Shown here piece by piece: positions 7,466-15,249 of a stretch of DNA of 20,459 nucleotides. Below the pieces are notes generated by a model. That model saw nothing but the letters and a program-made list of their open reading frames with translations, did not search any database and was not told where the DNA came from. The position numbers were made by a program, and so were the translations under genes. The stretch's first letter is position 1, and each line of letters starts with the position of its first letter. Origin of the DNA: Desulfobacteraceae bacterium (GTDB lineage Bacteria; Desulfobacterota; Desulfobacteria; Desulfobacterales; Desulfobacteraceae); NCBI GenBank assembly GCA_011390435.1, contig JAABSK010000026.1:1-20459 (forward strand), written 5' to 3'.

Positions 7466-10400
7466 TCAAACCTCAGGCCCATACGCTTTTGAACCGATTT
7501 TTTCGACCATCCCGAAATCATTCAGGATCAGATACATGCAGGGAAGTGCCAGAAGAACCAATACCGTGCTTGCCATCAATCCAAATGATGTGCTGATGAC
7601 AAGGGGAATCAATATCTGTGCCTGAAGACTTTTTTCAAGCAGCAGCGGAAGCAGACCGGCAATGGTCGTGGTTGATGTCAGCAGTACGGCCCTGAATCTG
7701 TCCTTGCTTGCCTGGACAGCTGCATCGTGTATTGACAGCCCGCTTTTCCGTGCATTTTTTAAAAAAATCACCAACAGAATCGAGTCATTCACAACAACGC
7801 CCCCCAAAGCAATAAAACCCAGCAGACTCGGCATGCTGACAGGCACCCCCATCAACCCGTGCCCCCAGATCACACCGATCAGGGCAAAAGGGATGGCCAG
7901 CATCACGATAAACGGTTCTGTAAACGTCCTGAACTGAAAACTCAACAGAAAAAAAATACCCACAAGTCCGATAACCAGCGATATCAGCATTGATTTTCGG
8001 GTGGTATTGATCTCTTTCAAAGCGCCTGCAATTTCCAGTTTTAAATCCGGGTATGTTTGTTGAAAATCGTTCAGGCGGGATTGGCGAAAAAGATGCATCA
8101 ATTCATTGGTATTGATTTTCCGGGTATCCACATCCCCGCGCAGGGTTACCGCGCGCATCCCGTTAAACCGTGCAATGCGCGCCCATCCCGTTTTTGTTTC
8201 CCATGTCACCACAGCGGTTAAGGGAACATGGGTTCCGTCTGACAGTATCAGATTAAAATTTTCCAGATCATCCAGATCATCTGTATTGATTCCTGACAGG
8301 CGGACTTCGATTTCATACGCCTCAGGCCCGATCTGAATCTGGTCGGCATCAACCCCCTGAAATGCCGCTCTCAGCTGCCGGGCAATGTCTGTCGCATCCA
8401 ATCCGATACCGTGGGCGTCTTCACGGATCTGCATGCGAAATTCAGTCCGGCCGGCCCTGAGGTCATCTGTCAGGTTCAACACACCTTCAAACTGGGAAAA
8501 CCAGCTTTTCAGGTCTGCCACTGCGGTTTTCATTTCATTTAAATTGTCACCTCTCAGACGAATTTCAATCGGACGGCCGCCAGGTCCGAAACCAGGTTCA
8601 CTCAGGTTCAGACTCACGACATCCGGCAGATTGCCGACCGTTTTCCGCCAGAAGGCCAGATACGCGTCTATGGATCCGGATCTTTGATCCGCTGTCAGTA
8701 AATCCACTGTGATGGTTGCCACATGAGGACCGTTTTCAAAGGCTTCTGTATTTGAATTGTACTGGACATACACATTCCTGACCAGATCCCGGCCTTCAGG
8801 CTGATCTGGTTTAAACTGCTGATTTGTTTGTTCAAGGGCGGACAGAATATGAGCGACAACGTCTTCGGTTCGCGTCAATGGGGTACCCTGGGGCATCAGC
8901 AGCCGTGCCATCACAACATTCCCCTCCAGTTCTGGAAACCCTTGAAACTTTATTTTTCCAGAGGCAATCATGCTGATGGAAAGAATAAAGGTTCCAATCA
9001 GCAAAGACAAAAAAAGATACCGCTGTTTCAGGAGCATTCGAACCCCACTGCCCAGCAGTACATCTCTTGTCCAATTAAAAAACCGATTGAATCTTTCCCT
9101 GAAACGATTTGTCCGGTTCAGGTCAAATTGATGCATGGCATGATTCATATGGGCAGGGAAAATCAAAAAGGCCTCGATAAGGCTTACAGCCAGCACCAAA
9201 ATCAGCATCATGGGAACAACCTTCAGCACCCTGCCGATTTGTCCGTCAATAAAAGCCAATGGACCCAGGATACAAATTGTTGTGAAAAATGAAGAGATCA
9301 CGCCTGCTCCCACTTCTTTTGTGCCGTCTACAGCCGCACGCAAAGGCGGTTTTCCGCGCTGCCGGTGGGTCATGATGTTCTCGGCAATAATAATCGCATC
9401 ATCCATGAGCAACCCAAGGGCCATCAGCAGACCGACCATGGTAAACATGTTGATGCTCAGATCCAGGTGCGGGATAAGGGTAAACGCCCCCATAAAGGAG
9501 ATTGGCAGACCCAGGGCGATCCAGAAGGAGACCCGGACATTGAAAAACAGCAACGTGGTGGCAAAAACCAGCACCAATCCCTGAAGTCCGTTGGTGACGA
9601 GCATACCAAGGCGGTCTTTCAAAACCGTGGTCTCATCCTGGGTGATGGTCAATTTCATCTGAGGGTGGCGCTTGCGTTCGCCTTCGACAAACGTGTATAC
9701 CTGCTGTGCAATCCGGATCGCGTCCTGATTCTTTGATTTTTCAATCTTCAGCAGGGCGCTTCGCTGCTGATCCTTAACAAACTTTTCTTCATCCAGCTCA
9801 AACAGATCTTCAATCCGGGCGATATCTCCCAGGCGAATCCGGCCACCTGATGAATCGGCAAAAACAATAAGATCCGCCAGTTCAGATGGGGTCCGCCGCT
9901 GATCAACAAACCGGAGCAGGATCTCTTTTTCGCGGGTCTCAATGATTCCCAGCGGAATATCTTTGCTCTGGGCTGCGATGCGATCTGCGACGTGTGCAGC
10001 ACTGATCCCTGCCCTTCGCAGGGCTGCGTCGGACAACAATACCCGCAGCTGATGATCGGAAAAGCCCTGGATGTCGATCAAAGCCACGCCTGCTTCCTGC
10101 AGACGATCCTTGAAATCTTCACAATATGCTTTCAGGTCAGAAAACGCCAGAGGACCGGATACCAGAAGCGACAATACCGGATCTGTCCGCCCGAGCTCGG
10201 AAATGACAGGACGTTCGACTTCATCCGGAAAGTCATCAATGGCACCGATTTCGGTTTCGATATCCCGTATGAATGTCTGAATATTGCCTTGTGTGCCCAT
10301 TTCAACAACAATGGATGCCATCCCTTCACGGGCATCCATTCGGACTTCTTTCACAAAACTGATGCCGTCAAGGGCGTCCTCCACCCGCAGACAAATCACT

Positions 10401-10576
10401 TCTTCCACTTCCTGGGCAGTGGCCCCGGGGTATCGGATACGGATGTCAACCTCTGTGGGTGCAAAATCAGGCTGGGTTTCTCTTAAAATATACGGCAGGG
10501 TGATTGCGCCGGAGAACAAAAAAGCAATCATCAGCAGGGTGGCTGCAGTCGGGTGTCCGGCAAAAAAGCGAATCAT
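7466..10576 (-). CDS. RND-family inner-membrane efflux pump (AcrB-like)
   Basis: A 1036-residue proton-driven transporter of usual RND length. It has an N-terminal membrane helix (residues ~10-30) and a first periplasmic loop with the typical RYPGATAQEVEEVI. The central membrane bundle contains GLLMDDAIIIAEN, with the paired proton-relay aspartates Asp392 and Asp393. A second half repeats the layout (FIALGGVVVNDSILLVIF). These support the HAE1/AcrB type rather than the metal-exporting CusA type, although the substrate cannot be told. Its ATG overlaps the adaptor stop as ATGA, so translation is coupled. No outer-membrane TolC-like gene is in the window. Confidence 0.95.
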   Translation of the reverse strand: MIRFFAGHPTAATLLMIAFLFSGAITLPYILRETQPDFAPTEVDIRIRYPGATAQEVEEVICLRVEDALDGISFVKEVRMDAREGMASIVVEMGTQGNIQTFIRDIETEIGAIDDFPDEVERPVISELGRTDPVLSLLVSGPLAFSDLKAYCEDFKDRLQEAGVALIDIQGFSDHQLRVLLSDAALRRAGISAAHVADRIAAQSKDIPLGIIETREKEILLRFVDQRRTPSELADLIVFADSSGGRIRLGDIARIEDLFELDEEKFVKDQQRSALLKIEKSKNQDAIRIAQQVYTFVEGERKRHPQMKLTITQDETTVLKDRLGMLVTNGLQGLVLVFATTLLFFNVRVSFWIALGLPISFMGAFTLIPHLDLSINMFTMVGLLMALGLLMDDAIIIAENIMTHRQRGKPPLRAAVDGTKEVGAGVISSFFTTICILGPLAFIDGQIGRVLKVVPMMLILVLAVSLIEAFLIFPAHMNHAMHQFDLNRTNRFRERFNRFFNWTRDVLLGSGVRMLLKQRYLFLSLLIGTFILSISMIASGKIKFQGFPELEGNVVMARLLMPQGTPLTRTEDVVAHILSALEQTNQQFKPDQPEGRDLVRNVYVQYNSNTEAFENGPHVATITVDLLTADQRSGSIDAYLAFWRKTVGNLPDVVSLNLSEPGFGPGGRPIEIRLRGDNLNEMKTAVADLKSWFSQFEGVLNLTDDLRAGRTEFRMQIREDAHGIGLDATDIARQLRAAFQGVDADQIQIGPEAYEIEVRLSGINTDDLDDLENFNLILSDGTHVPLTAVVTWETKTGWARIARFNGMRAVTLRGDVDTRKINTNELMHLFRQSRLNDFQQTYPDLKLEIAGALKEINTTRKSMLISLVIGLVGIFFLLSFQFRTFTEPFIVMLAIPFALIGVIWGHGLMGVPVSMPSLLGFIALGGVVVNDSILLVIFLKNARKSGLSIHDAAVQASKDRFRAVLLTSTTTIAGLLPLLLEKSLQAQILIPLVISTSFGLMASTVLVLLALPCMYLILNDFGMVEKIGSKAYGPEV

Positions 10577-11949
10577 TGTCTGGCCTCTTTTCCCCGGTGC
10601 ACGGCAGTCATCCGTCGGTAAAAACCGTCATCAACCACCGGTGAAATTTTCATACCGATCATTGCCGGCGCAGGATCAGATACAACAACCCGATCACCGA
10701 TTGATACCCCGGATCGAAGAACCGCTGCTTCTGATTGAAAAAAATCGACAATGACCTGTTTTTTCTGCAATCGGGATTCTGAATCAACGATAAAAACCAC
10801 ATCATCATGCACAGCAGACCTTGGCACCACCATCCGCCGGGGCTGAACAGGGCCCTGCAGCTCCACCCGGCAGAACATGCCTGCCATCAGCGGCGGGCGC
10901 TCCCCTGGTATGACTTTTTCATAGGGGTGGTCCACCGCCACCACAACCATGATTTCCCTGGTTTTTACCGCAACCGCTTCCCGGAATCGATCGATTCTGG
11001 CATCCCATTGCGCAGACCATTCTCCGCTTTGAAGCTCAACAACACCCCTTACATCTTTAAATAACCGGCCGAAATCACCCGTGCCCAGTCCCGGCTGTAA
11101 CCGATTGCGCATCTGTTCATTCAAAAGTTTTTGCAAGTCTTCTATTCTGAACTGAACATCGATTTCTGTGACATCGGTTCCATGGGCCTGAAAAAGCAGC
11201 TGGCCAGCCTGTATAAACTGTCCTGCCTTGATATTGACATCCCCTGGCCGGCAGTCATACGGCGCCCTGATAACTGTCTTTGACAGATTTATCTGTGCCT
11301 GTCTGAGATCAGAACGATAGACCTCAAGGACTGCCTGCAGAGATTCTTTTTTTGACGGAATTAACGCAAGATCATTTTCCAGCTTCAGCAGATTTTGCTG
11401 CTGTTGAAGAAAGCTGATTTCCTCCTGATCCACATCATCTTTAGATGCAGCATTGTGTTTGAGCAATTTACGCTTGCGTTCAATTGAATCTCTTGCCAGA
11501 ATTAAAGACTGTTTTTCCACGGCAATCATTTTTCTGGCGTTATCCTCGGCAATGGCAAGTTCTCTGATCTCTGCCTGGGTTTTGGCAACATTTGCCGCTG
11601 TCCGGGAAATGGCCAACTGGTATTCCGTGCCATCGAGCTTGATTAAAACCGTTTCAGCCGGAATGATTTCCCCAGCCTTTAAACGCGAATGGATGTACCG
11701 GACAGTTCCCTTGACTTCAGCCACCGCTTCCCAGACAGATCCCGGCCGGGCTGTTCCATACCCCGCAACCGTGGGGATCAGGTCCACAGATGATGTTTTT
11801 ACAACCCTGAGCGGTTTTATCGATTCCTGTATCGGTTTTTGATGCGGACCTGGTTTATGCGTCACCAGATATACTGCCACTAAAACAGCGATGGCAATCG
11901 GCAGGATCATCATGAATCTGATTGAATATTTCCTGATCATTTTTCTCAC
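10573..11949 (-). CDS. Periplasmic adaptor (membrane fusion protein) of the RND pump
   Basis: A 458-residue HlyD/AcrA-type adaptor that bridges the RND pump and an outer-membrane channel. The N-terminus has one membrane anchor (about residues 12-30, MMILPIAIAVLVAVYLV). A lipoyl half-motif follows (AEVKGTVRYIHSRLKAGEII), then a coiled-coil hairpin of about 100 residues (LAIAEDNARKMIAVEKQS to LDQ-rich helices), the second lipoyl half (TVIRAPYDCRPGDVNIKAGQ) and beta-barrel domains ending in IGDRVVVSDPAPAMIGMKI. It starts with GTG at 11949, overlapping the DUF3786 stop as GTGTGA; an internal ATG at 11940 is an alternative. AGGAG lies upstream of both. Confidence 0.93.
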   Translation of the reverse strand: MRKMIRKYSIRFMMILPIAIAVLVAVYLVTHKPGPHQKPIQESIKPLRVVKTSSVDLIPTVAGYGTARPGSVWEAVAEVKGTVRYIHSRLKAGEIIPAETVLIKLDGTEYQLAISRTAANVAKTQAEIRELAIAEDNARKMIAVEKQSLILARDSIERKRKLLKHNAASKDDVDQEEISFLQQQQNLLKLENDLALIPSKKESLQAVLEVYRSDLRQAQINLSKTVIRAPYDCRPGDVNIKAGQFIQAGQLLFQAHGTDVTEIDVQFRIEDLQKLLNEQMRNRLQPGLGTGDFGRLFKDVRGVVELQSGEWSAQWDARIDRFREAVAVKTREIMVVVAVDHPYEKVIPGERPPLMAGMFCRVELQGPVQPRRMVVPRSAVHDDVVFIVDSESRLQKKQVIVDFFQSEAAVLRSGVSIGDRVVVSDPAPAMIGMKISPVVDDGFYRRMTAVHRGKEARQ

Positions 11950-12602
11950 ACTGATGATTCTCCTTTGATTAAAAACCCGGTGAGGCAGGTGACGATACTG
12001 GCCAGAGATTTCAGATCCAGGTATGAGATTGCATCCTCATGAAACAAAAACGCGGATGTTGCGGGAAATGTATCATCACTCTCATTAAACTGCAATGTGA
12101 CCGGTATTCTGGGCAGCGCCTTAAACCGGATACTCAAGTCACAGGAACAGTTGCCCAGCGGCATTCCAAAAAGCGCCTTACATTTTTCTTCAAGTGCGTC
12201 CAGCCTGCCGGAAAATGCGGTTTCGATTGTTTTGTTGGTATTTTCCACAAACCGGGAAAACAATGGACCTGCTCCTGAAAATTCTCTGAAGGTCACAAGT
12301 TTTCCTGAACTGTCAGTTTTTGTTTGCGGATGCATGATCAGATACCGGCAGAAAACGGTTTTGATTGCCGGCAGCAGCGCTGTGCCGGAAAGATCAATAA
12401 AATCTGTGCCGTCAAACAGAATCTGGCGGTTGAAAAAATCAAACCGATATCCCTGGGCGCATTTCTGAATCCCGAGCGTATCAATGAAATGATCAATCTT
12501 CAGTTCACGAACCTGTGACAAACATTCATCAAGATTGTCATTCCCCTGGATTGGATCATCTACCGATTTTGTGCCTTTTAATTCAACATTATCGCGGTTC
12601 AT
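11946..12602 (-). CDS. DUF3786-type protein heading the RND operon
   Basis: A 218-residue soluble protein without signal peptide or membrane helix. The C-terminal part, VTLQFNESDDTFPATSAFLFHEDAISYLDLKSLASIV (residues ~165-202), matches the pattern I associate with DUF3786 (PxxLxFxxxDxxFPAxxxxLFDxxxxxYLxxExL), a family frequent in Desulfobacterota and some Firmicutes. A Cys pair (NCSC) precedes it. No biochemical function is established for the family. It is the first gene of a three-gene operon with stop-start overlaps into the adaptor and pump, where a TetR- or MarR-type regulator is more usual. AGGAG lies seven bases before the ATG. Confidence 0.75.
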   Translation of the reverse strand: MNRDNVELKGTKSVDDPIQGNDNLDECLSQVRELKIDHFIDTLGIQKCAQGYRFDFFNRQILFDGTDFIDLSGTALLPAIKTVFCRYLIMHPQTKTDSSGKLVTFREFSGAGPLFSRFVENTNKTIETAFSGRLDALEEKCKALFGMPLGNCSCDLSIRFKALPRIPVTLQFNESDDTFPATSAFLFHEDAISYLDLKSLASIVTCLTGFLIKGESSV

Positions 12603-12640
12603 GAATTTTCTCCTGCAGGTATTGTTTCAATTTGAGATTT

Positions 12641-12683
12641 ACTATACTGGTAAAACAAAGGGGATATCCTTGATATAAATCAA
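12641..12683 (-). promoter_or_regulatory. FNR-type class II promoter of the DUF3786-RND operon
   Basis: TTGAT-ATAA-ATCAA (12670-12683) is a perfect match to the FNR-family palindrome TTGAT-N4-ATCAA. On the minus strand the -10-like hexamer TATAGT (plus 12641-12646) begins 30.5 bases from the palindrome centre. That puts a start near 12634 with the box at about -42, the standard class II activator position. There is no good -35, as expected for an activated promoter. The ATG at 12602 follows a leader of about 30 nt. CRP/FNR relatives such as HcpR or Dnr bind similar sites, so the exact regulator is inference. Confidence 0.7.
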
Positions 12684-12762
12684 ACGATGCATTTTTACCA
12701 CTGCAATCTTTTTTCCGAATAATGGACATCCCTTGCACAGGAGCCTCCTGGAAAAACAATTC

Positions 12763-12791
12763 TTGACTTTTCACTGCATGTCATCTCTAAT
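12763..12791 (+). promoter_or_regulatory. Putative sigma-70 promoter for the rightward block
   Basis: TTGACT (12763-12768), a 17-base spacer, and TCTAAT (12786-12791) each match the sigma-70 hexamers at five of six positions. Transcription would begin near 12798, about 22 nt before the ATG of the 52-residue membrane peptide, and could continue into hemerythrin and the flavodiiron protein. The FNR-type box for the divergent operon lies about 90 bases upstream. Confidence 0.5.
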
Positions 12792-12819
12792 GGTTTCATT
12801 AATCCAAGGTATCAGAAGC

Positions 12820-12978
12820 ATGAATAAACCGATTCTCGTTGTGTGCTTTCTCTGGACTGCCCTGATTGCCGGTTCGCTTTGGTTTGTATTGATCAGCACC
12901 TGGAACACCCGGGAGCTTTCCGAACTGATAATCAATCACAATGGTGTCATGGTGTCAGGTTCCGGATCACCAGCCTGA
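12820..12978 (+). CDS. 52-residue single-pass membrane peptide (hypothetical)
   Basis: MNKPILVVCFLWTALIAGSLWFVLIS forms one hydrophobic membrane helix at residues 4-26, followed by a short polar tail (TWNTRELSELIINHNG and onward). The frame is open further upstream to 12733, but ATG 12820 begins exactly before the helix and lies 22 bases after a predicted transcription start. The ribosome site is weak (AAGG about 12 bases upstream). No family is recognised. It precedes the hemerythrin gene by 123 bases. It may be a genuine small membrane protein or only an open frame within a leader. Confidence 0.45.
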   Translation: MNKPILVVCFLWTALIAGSLWFVLISTWNTRELSELIINHNGVMVSGSGSPA

Positions 12979-13101
12979 AGCTGTTAAATCCCCAGAATCG
13001 TCCTCTGGATCGGAAAAAAATCCGCTTGAATGATCACTTTACCAGAAAAAAGCGTCAGGCCGTAACCAGGCAAAACAGTTTTCACCAAAAGGAGAATCCG
13101 T

Positions 13102-13653
13102 ATGAAAGCCATCGAACAGCTGGAAAATGAGCACGAGGGAATCAAAATCGTATTTCGCATTTTAAAACAGATGTGTGATTCTCTCAAATCAGATCAAACC
13201 CTTAACATCAGTCATTTTGAAGGCATTCTGGAATTTTTCCAGATTTTTGTGGACAAATGCCACCACGGTAAAGAGGAAGACCTGCTTTTTCCGGAAATGA
13301 TACAGGCCGGTATCCCGGAGCAGGGTCCCATCGCGGTCATGCTGTCGGAACATACCACCGGCCGCAGCCATATCAAAGCCATCGGTCAGATGTTGACCCG
13401 GTTCAAGTCAGGCGATACCGCCGTTGCTGAAGCACTTGCTCAGGAATGTGAACAATATATTTCCCTGATGCGCGACCATATCGAAAAAGAAAACACCATT
13501 CTTTACCCCATGGGAGAAAGCCGCTTTTCAAAAGAAACCGACGAACGGTTGTATCAGAGTTTTGAAACACTTGAAGTGGAAAGAATCGGCAAGGGCAAAC
13601 ATGAAGCGTTTCATGAGATGATCGACCAGTTGACCCGCATTTATCTGAAATAA
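13102..13653 (+). CDS. Hemerythrin HHE-domain protein (first copy)
   Basis: A 183-residue, mostly helical cytoplasmic protein with the hemerythrin HHE di-iron pattern: His11 (LENEHEGI), His54 or His55 and Glu58 (CHHGKEED), His84 (LSEHTTGRSH) with His90 close by, and His126 and Glu130 (RDHIEKEN). The family binds O2 reversibly or acts in O2/NO sensing, transport or repair. The gene has AGGAG about eight bases before ATG and ends 13 bases before the flavodiiron gene, so the two are co-transcribed. In microaerobic defence hemerythrin could deliver O2 to the flavodiiron enzyme (inference). The C-terminal ~40 residues lie outside the four-helix core. Confidence 0.92.
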   Translation: MKAIEQLENEHEGIKIVFRILKQMCDSLKSDQTLNISHFEGILEFFQIFVDKCHHGKEEDLLFPEMIQAGIPEQGPIAVMLSEHTTGRSHIKAIGQMLTRFKSGDTAVAEALAQECEQYISLMRDHIEKENTILYPMGESRFSKETDERLYQSFETLEVERIGKGKHEAFHEMIDQLTRIYLK

Positions 13654-13666
13654 TCAGGAGGCCGCC

Positions 13667-14860
13667 ATGCATTTTGCAATCAAAGAACAGATCCACTGGG
13701 TAGGAAAAATCGACTGGGAGCTGCGCCATTTTCATGGACAGGAATACACCACACACCGGGGCTCCAGCTATAACGCCTACCTGATCAGAGATGAAAAAAC
13801 TGTTCTCATTGATACGGTATGGTCTCCGTTTTCCCATGAATTTGTGGAAAACCTCAAAAAAGAGATTCCGTTGGAACAGATTGACTATATTATTGCCAAT
13901 CATGCAGAGTCTGATCATTCAGGTGCTCTTCCGGAACTGATGCAGCACATCCCGGACACCCCCATCTACTGTACTGCCAACGCGGTAAAATCCCTGACAG
14001 GCCACTACCATCAGGACTGGAATTTCAAGGTGGTTAAAACCGGAGACAAACTCAATATCGGCACCAGGGATCTGATCTTCATCGAAGCGCCAATGCTCCA
14101 CTGGCCTGACAGCATGTTCTGCTACCTCACCAAAGACAGCATTCTGTTCAGCAACGACGGATTCGGCCAGCATCTGGCATCGGAACTGATGTACAATGAT
14201 CTGGTGGATCCGGGCGAACTGTTCCAGGAAGCGATCAAATATTACGCCAATATTCTGACCCCTTTCAGCGCCCAGGTCACCCGGAAAATACAGGAGGTGG
14301 TGGCCCTGAACGTGCCGCTGGACATGATCTGTCCCAGCCACGGGGTGATCTGGCGGAAAGATCCCATGCAGATTGTGGACCGATACCTGCAATGGGCAGA
14401 TGCATACCAGGAAAACCAGATCACACTCATCTATGACACCATGTGGGAAAGTACCCGGAAAATGGCAGAAACCATTGCCAAAGGGATTCTTGCGGCTGAC
14501 AGCAGCGTCACGGTAAAACTGTTCAATGTGGCCAAATCCGATAAAAATGACATCATCACCGAGATCTTCAGATCCAAAGCGATCCTGGTTGGATCCCCCA
14601 CGGTGAACAAGGGAATTTTATCTTCTCTGGCCGGCCTGTTCGAAGAGATCATCGGCCTGCGGTTCAAGGGCAAAAAAGCTGCGGCATTCGGATCATACGG
14701 CTGGAGCGGTGAATCCGTGAAGGTGATTTCCGACAGGCTGGAACAGGGGAAATTTGAACTGTTGAACGAAGGGTTGCGTGAAAAATGGAACCCGGACACC
14801 CAGGCGGTGGAAAACTGCTTCAATTTTGGAAAATCCATTGGTGAAACACTGAAACCATGA
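13667..14860 (+). CDS. Flavodiiron protein (FprA / rubredoxin:oxygen oxidoreductase type)
   Basis: A 397-residue A-type flavoprotein. The N-terminal metallo-beta-lactamase fold carries the di-iron ligands His79, Glu81, Asp83 (NHAESDH), His145 (MLHWPDS), Asp164 (SNDGFGQ) and His225 (PSHGVIWR). The C-terminal flavodoxin domain begins near residue 252 with the FMN phosphate loop YDTMWESTRKMA. The enzyme reduces O2 to water and/or NO to N2O in the cytoplasm of anaerobes. There is no fused rubredoxin or NADH-reductase domain and no rubredoxin gene in the window, so the electron donor is encoded elsewhere. AGGAGG precedes ATG. The last base quartet ATGA overlaps the VOC start. Confidence 0.97.
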   Translation: MHFAIKEQIHWVGKIDWELRHFHGQEYTTHRGSSYNAYLIRDEKTVLIDTVWSPFSHEFVENLKKEIPLEQIDYIIANHAESDHSGALPELMQHIPDTPIYCTANAVKSLTGHYHQDWNFKVVKTGDKLNIGTRDLIFIEAPMLHWPDSMFCYLTKDSILFSNDGFGQHLASELMYNDLVDPGELFQEAIKYYANILTPFSAQVTRKIQEVVALNVPLDMICPSHGVIWRKDPMQIVDRYLQWADAYQENQITLIYDTMWESTRKMAETIAKGILAADSSVTVKLFNVAKSDKNDIITEIFRSKAILVGSPTVNKGILSSLAGLFEEIIGLRFKGKKAAAFGSYGWSGESVKVISDRLEQGKFELLNEGLREKWNPDTQAVENCFNFGKSIGETLKP

Positions 14861-15219
14861 CACCCCAGGAACAGGTGATCCGTGTCAACACCATTTTATA
14901 CTGTGAAAAATGGGCGGATACAGTGGACTTTTATACGACTGGTCTTCAGCTGCCAGCGACTGTGTCCCTGGACTGGTTTATGGAGTTCAAGCTCACAGAC
15001 ACCGCCTGCCTGAGCATTGCCAATGTCAGCCGGACCACCAGAAACTCCAGCCGGGGCGAGGGCCATCTTATTACTTTCCAGGTAACCGACCTGGAAAAAA
15101 CCCGGAACCGTCTGTGTCGCAATGGCCTGGCCCCTTCTCCCATTGAAAGCCACACATGGGGAGCAGCCGTGATGTATCTCACAGACCCTGAAGGAAACCG
15201 CCTGGAATTCTGGTGCTGA
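14857..15219 (+). CDS. VOC-superfamily (glyoxalase / dioxygenase fold) protein
   Basis: A 120-residue protein with two beta-alpha-beta-beta-beta modules of the vicinal oxygen chelate fold: module one VIRVNTILYCEKWADTVDFYT, module two HLITFQVTDLEKTRNRL and onward. His70 and Glu117 (in the terminal TDPEGNRLEFWC) are the positions that usually bind the metal. Members include glyoxalase I, extradiol dioxygenases and antibiotic-binding proteins, and the substrate cannot be assigned. It overlaps the flavodiiron stop by four bases (ATGA), so translation is coupled and a role in the same stress response is likely (inference). Confidence 0.88.
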   Translation: MTPQEQVIRVNTILYCEKWADTVDFYTTGLQLPATVSLDWFMEFKLTDTACLSIANVSRTTRNSSRGEGHLITFQVTDLEKTRNRLCRNGLAPSPIESHTWGAAVMYLTDPEGNRLEFWC

Positions 15220-15249
15220 TCAGATTCTGATCGACGAGAGGACAATAGC

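Noticed and set aside
8828..9292. 154-codon plus-strand frame within the RND gene
   Set aside because: Antisense shadow of a highly conserved transporter; Gln/His/Asn-rich composition is not protein-like.
12589..12774. 61-codon minus-strand open frame upstream of the DUF3786 gene
   Set aside because: It overlaps the FNR-type box, the -10 and the DUF3786 start, has no ribosome site and no recognisable protein character; the region is better read as a promoter.
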